In this document: positions 5,753 to 6,987 of the stretch, in pieces
Layout of the letters: each line of letters begins with the position of its first letter
Numbering within the stretch: position 1 is the stretch's first letter
From: Nitriliruptorales bacterium
Lineage (GTDB): Bacteria; Actinomycetota; Nitriliruptoria; Euzebyales; Egibacteraceae
Assembly (NCBI GenBank): GCA_007119305.1
Contig: SKPY01000043.1
Location: 1 to 6,987, forward strand
Length of the DNA stretch: 6,987 bases
Direction: 5' to 3'
Made by a program: the position numbers and the translations under genes
The notes under the pieces: generated by a model
What the model was told of the DNA's origin: nothing
Databases searched by the model: none
The model's input: only the letters and a program-made list of their open reading frames with translations

Positions 5753-6442
5753 ATGCCGCTGACCCCCCAAGACGTCGAGGCCCAGACCTTCAAGGAGCGC
5801 TTCAAGGGCTACGACATGGACGAGGTCGATGCGTTCCTCGACCGGGTCGTCGCGCGCCTGACGGAGCTCCAGTCCGAGCGCGAGGAGCTGCACCGCCGGC
5901 TCGAGGAAGCCCGGAGCTCGTCGGGGGAGTCCGAGCACCTGCTCCAGCGGACGCTGCTGACGGCGCAACGCACCGCCGACCAGATGGTCGAGGAGGCGCA
6001 AGCCGAGGCCGAGCGTGTCGTGAGCGAGGCGCAGGCCGAGGCCGAGCGCGTCCTCGGGAACGCCCGCGAGGAGATGGCGCTGGAGCGCGAGCGCCTCGAG
6101 ACCGAGGCGGCACAGCTCGCGCGCACGATCGAGGAGCTGAAGCAGTTCCGCGACCGCTACCAGAGCTCCTTGCGCCGGGCGATCGAGTACCAGCTCGAGC
6201 GGCTCGAGCAGGCGGTGAACCTGCCCGAGGTGCCCGCCGAGGTGGAAGGGCTGGCGCAGACCGCCGTCACGAGCGCTGCCGCGCTGCACGGGCCGGATCC
6301 GGTCGTTGCCGCCGCGGCGGGATCCGCCGTCGGGCCCTCGGCCCTCGACGCCCCCGAACCGGGGGCTGGCGGCGCAGAACACGGGCCCCCCGACGCGGCC
6401 GAGGACGAGGGCGCGGCCGAGGGCTGGCCCCGTGGCGGCTGA
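5753..6442 (+). CDS. divIVA: Cell division/polar growth protein DivIVA (Wag31-like)
   Basis: DivIVA is a coiled-coil protein that binds negatively curved membrane at poles and septa. In many rod-shaped or filamentous actinobacteria it directs polar wall growth. The 229-residue product begins with the family lipid-binding domain MPLTPQDVEAQTFKERFKGY, with D-x-DEVDAFLD after it (21-30). Phe17 and Lys18 correspond to the membrane-inserting Phe17-Arg18 of B. subtilis DivIVA. A short gap leads to a long Glu/Arg-rich coiled coil (about 60-155) with RTLLTAQRTADQMVEEA at its start. The tail (about 160-229) is Pro/Ala/Gly-rich, acidic and poorly conserved. AGGTGA (5741-5746), six bases before ATG 5753, is a good ribosome binding site. 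Last gene of the apparent ftsZ operon. Confidence 0.96.
   Translation: MPLTPQDVEAQTFKERFKGYDMDEVDAFLDRVVARLTELQSEREELHRRLEEARSSSGESEHLLQRTLLTAQRTADQMVEEAQAEAERVVSEAQAEAERVLGNAREEMALERERLETEAAQLARTIEELKQFRDRYQSSLRRAIEYQLERLEQAVNLPEVPAEVEGLAQTAVTSAAALHGPDPVVAAAAGSAVGPSALDAPEPGAGGAEHGPPDAAEDEGAAEGWPRGG
5993..6058 (+). repeat. 33-bp tandem duplication in the DivIVA coiled coil
   Basis: Two adjacent 33-base units (5993-6025, 6026-6058) encode EAQAEAERVVS and EAQAEAERVLG, residues 81-91 and 92-102. The DNA copies are nearly identical, differing mainly at third positions and in the last two codons. Eleven residues is a hendecad (three helical turns), so the repeat lengthens the coiled coil without breaking its register badly. 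Confidence 0.75.
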
Positions 6443-6468
6443 CCCTGCCCACCGCTAGAGTGCGGCGC

Positions 6469-6523
6469 CGGGCCGGCGGGGGCTGGTTCACCGCGCACAC
6501 CCGCGTGCAGCCTGCCCGGCCCG
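6469..6523 (+). terminator. GC-rich hairpin after divIVA, possible terminator
   Basis: CGGGCCGG (6469-6476) pairs perfectly with CCGGCCCG (6516-6523). Inside, GGCTG (6481-6485) pairs with CAGCC (6508-6512) and CGCG (6492-6495) with CGCG (6502-6505) around a six-base loop. The result is one long interrupted stem-loop, 27 bases after the divIVA stop. There is no T-run, as is common for hairpins in GC-rich actinobacteria, so termination is a reasonable guess and not shown. Confidence 0.4.
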
Positions 6524-6553
6524 TTGCGTGCCGGTCGGGCTCGGGGCGACAAT
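6524..6553 (+). promoter_or_regulatory. Weak candidate promoter before the last gene
   Basis: TTGCGT (6524-6529), an 18-base spacer and GACAAT (6548-6553) form a partial match to a sigma-A promoter, lying just after the hairpin and 36 bases before GTG 6590. Three of six -35 bases and four of six -10 bases match. If the hairpin terminates the division operon, the next gene would need its own promoter around here. Confidence 0.25.
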
Positions 6554-6589
6554 CGTAGGGACGGTGGTGCGACGGATGGTGGTGCGTCG

Positions 6590-6987
6590 GTGATCCTCAT
6601 CAGCATGGCGCTGGTGGCTGTGGGCTTCGTGGCCCTCGTGCTGGGGGTGGCCAACGTCGAGATCGGCGACCTCGAGCCGTTGAGCTTCGTGTACGCCTCC
6701 ATCGGCGCGTGCGTGCTCGCGGCCGTGTTCCTGATCATCGGGGTGCTGCGCGGGCGGCCCGGCCGCAAGCCCGCCACCGTTTCCGGTGGGCAGCGGGTGG
6801 AGGCCTCGTGGTCAGGCGCGTCGGCATGGCCGGGACGCGGGGACACCGAGGGTCGCCACGATGCGAGCCGCGACACCGTCAGGCCGGTGTCCCGCACGGT
6901 CAGCCCGCCCAGGCCCACCGACGCGTCTGCGCCCGCCGAGCCGTCTGCGCCGGCCGAGCCGTCTGCGCCGGCCGACGCCTCTGCGCC
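6590..6987 (+). CDS. Unrecognised two-helix membrane protein with SAPAEP repeats, 3' end missing
   Basis: I do not recognise this protein. The frame is open from GTG 6590 to the window end (132 codons). ATG 6605, five codons later, is an alternative start; no clear ribosome binding site decides between them. Two hydrophobic segments are visible: residues about 2-22 (SMALVAVGFVALVLGVA) and about 32-54 (SFVYASIGACVLAAVFLIIGVL). They are joined by a short loop with the acidic VEIGDLEP. RGRPGRK follows at once, which suggests that the C-terminal part is cytoplasmic by the positive-inside rule. The rest is low-complexity, rich in Arg, Ser, Pro and Ala, and ends in repeats of SAPAEP. The hydrophobic first codons and G/C third positions support real coding. 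It is separated from divIVA by 147 bases and a hairpin, so it may be a separate unit. Confidence 0.7.
   Translation, partial: MILISMALVAVGFVALVLGVANVEIGDLEPLSFVYASIGACVLAAVFLIIGVLRGRPGRKPATVSGGQRVEASWSGASAWPGRGDTEGRHDASRDTVRPVSRTVSPPRPTDASAPAEPSAPAEPSAPADASA
6926..6987 (+). repeat. 18-bp coding tandem repeat (SAPAEP)
   Basis: Units at 6926-6943, 6944-6961 and 6962-6979 plus a partial fourth copy to the window end share TCTGCGCC-SGCCGA. They encode SAPAEP, SAPAEP, SAPADA, SA. The array runs off the window, so the copy number is unknown. Such Pro/Ala stretches usually form extended linkers. Confidence 0.8.

Noticed and set aside
6456..6461. TAGAGT as a -10 element just after divIVA
   Set aside because: There is no acceptable -35 at the right distance, and it lies before the hairpin, far from the next start codon.
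5743..6558. A 271-codon + strand frame overlapping divIVA
   Set aside because: It is an Arg/Ala/Gly-rich shadow of divIVA in another frame without recognisable domains.
6926..6987. CRISPR-like array at the window end
   Set aside because: The 18-base units are directly adjacent without spacers and lie in frame within a coding sequence.

Overview
This is a very GC-rich window (third codon positions are almost all G or C) holding part of a division and cell-wall (dcw) cluster. All recognisable genes are on the + strand, in the order murB (5' end missing), ftsQ, ftsZ, pgeF (YfiH/laccase domain), a YggS-type PLP protein, sepF, yggT, divIVA, then the start of an unrecognised membrane-protein gene. 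The order ftsQ-ftsZ-pgeF-yggS-sepF-yggT-divIVA is typical of Actinomycetota. FtsZ supports this: its start (NYLAVIKVVGIGGGG) and its GEGGGTGTGGAP loop are of the mycobacterial/streptomycete type. murB next to ftsQ is not the arrangement of the best-known model actinobacteria, so a deeper-branching actinobacterial lineage is possible, but this is inference.

Layout: murB and ftsQ overlap by ATGA (about 1-1675). A 504-base gap follows (1676-2179), the only long non-coding stretch. It holds a short tandem repeat, a strong sigma-A-type promoter (TTGACC-17-TAAGGT), an AT-rich island with a perfect inverted repeat ACCCTC/GAGGGT, and a large nested hairpin in the probable ftsZ leader. ftsZ starts at GTG 2180 behind a clear AAAAGGAG ribosome binding site. 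From ftsZ to divIVA the genes lie 3 to 26 bases apart, as in one operon. After divIVA there are 147 bases with a strong GC hairpin and a weak possible promoter, then a two-helix membrane protein with SAPAEP repeats that runs off the window.

Together: MurB makes UDP-MurNAc for peptidoglycan, FtsQ links the divisome to the cell wall, FtsZ forms the Z-ring, SepF tethers it to the membrane, YggT is a small membrane protein of the same locus, and DivIVA marks the poles and septum and guides wall growth. PgeF (peptidoglycan-editing multicopper-like oxidoreductase) and YggS (PLP homeostasis) are regular passengers of this cluster.

I found no mobile element, CRISPR array, tRNA, rRNA or defence genes, and no new system. 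The parts most worth a second look are regulatory: the ftsQ-ftsZ intergenic region, with its promoter, palindrome and leader hairpin, and a possible leaderless promoter in front of yggS.
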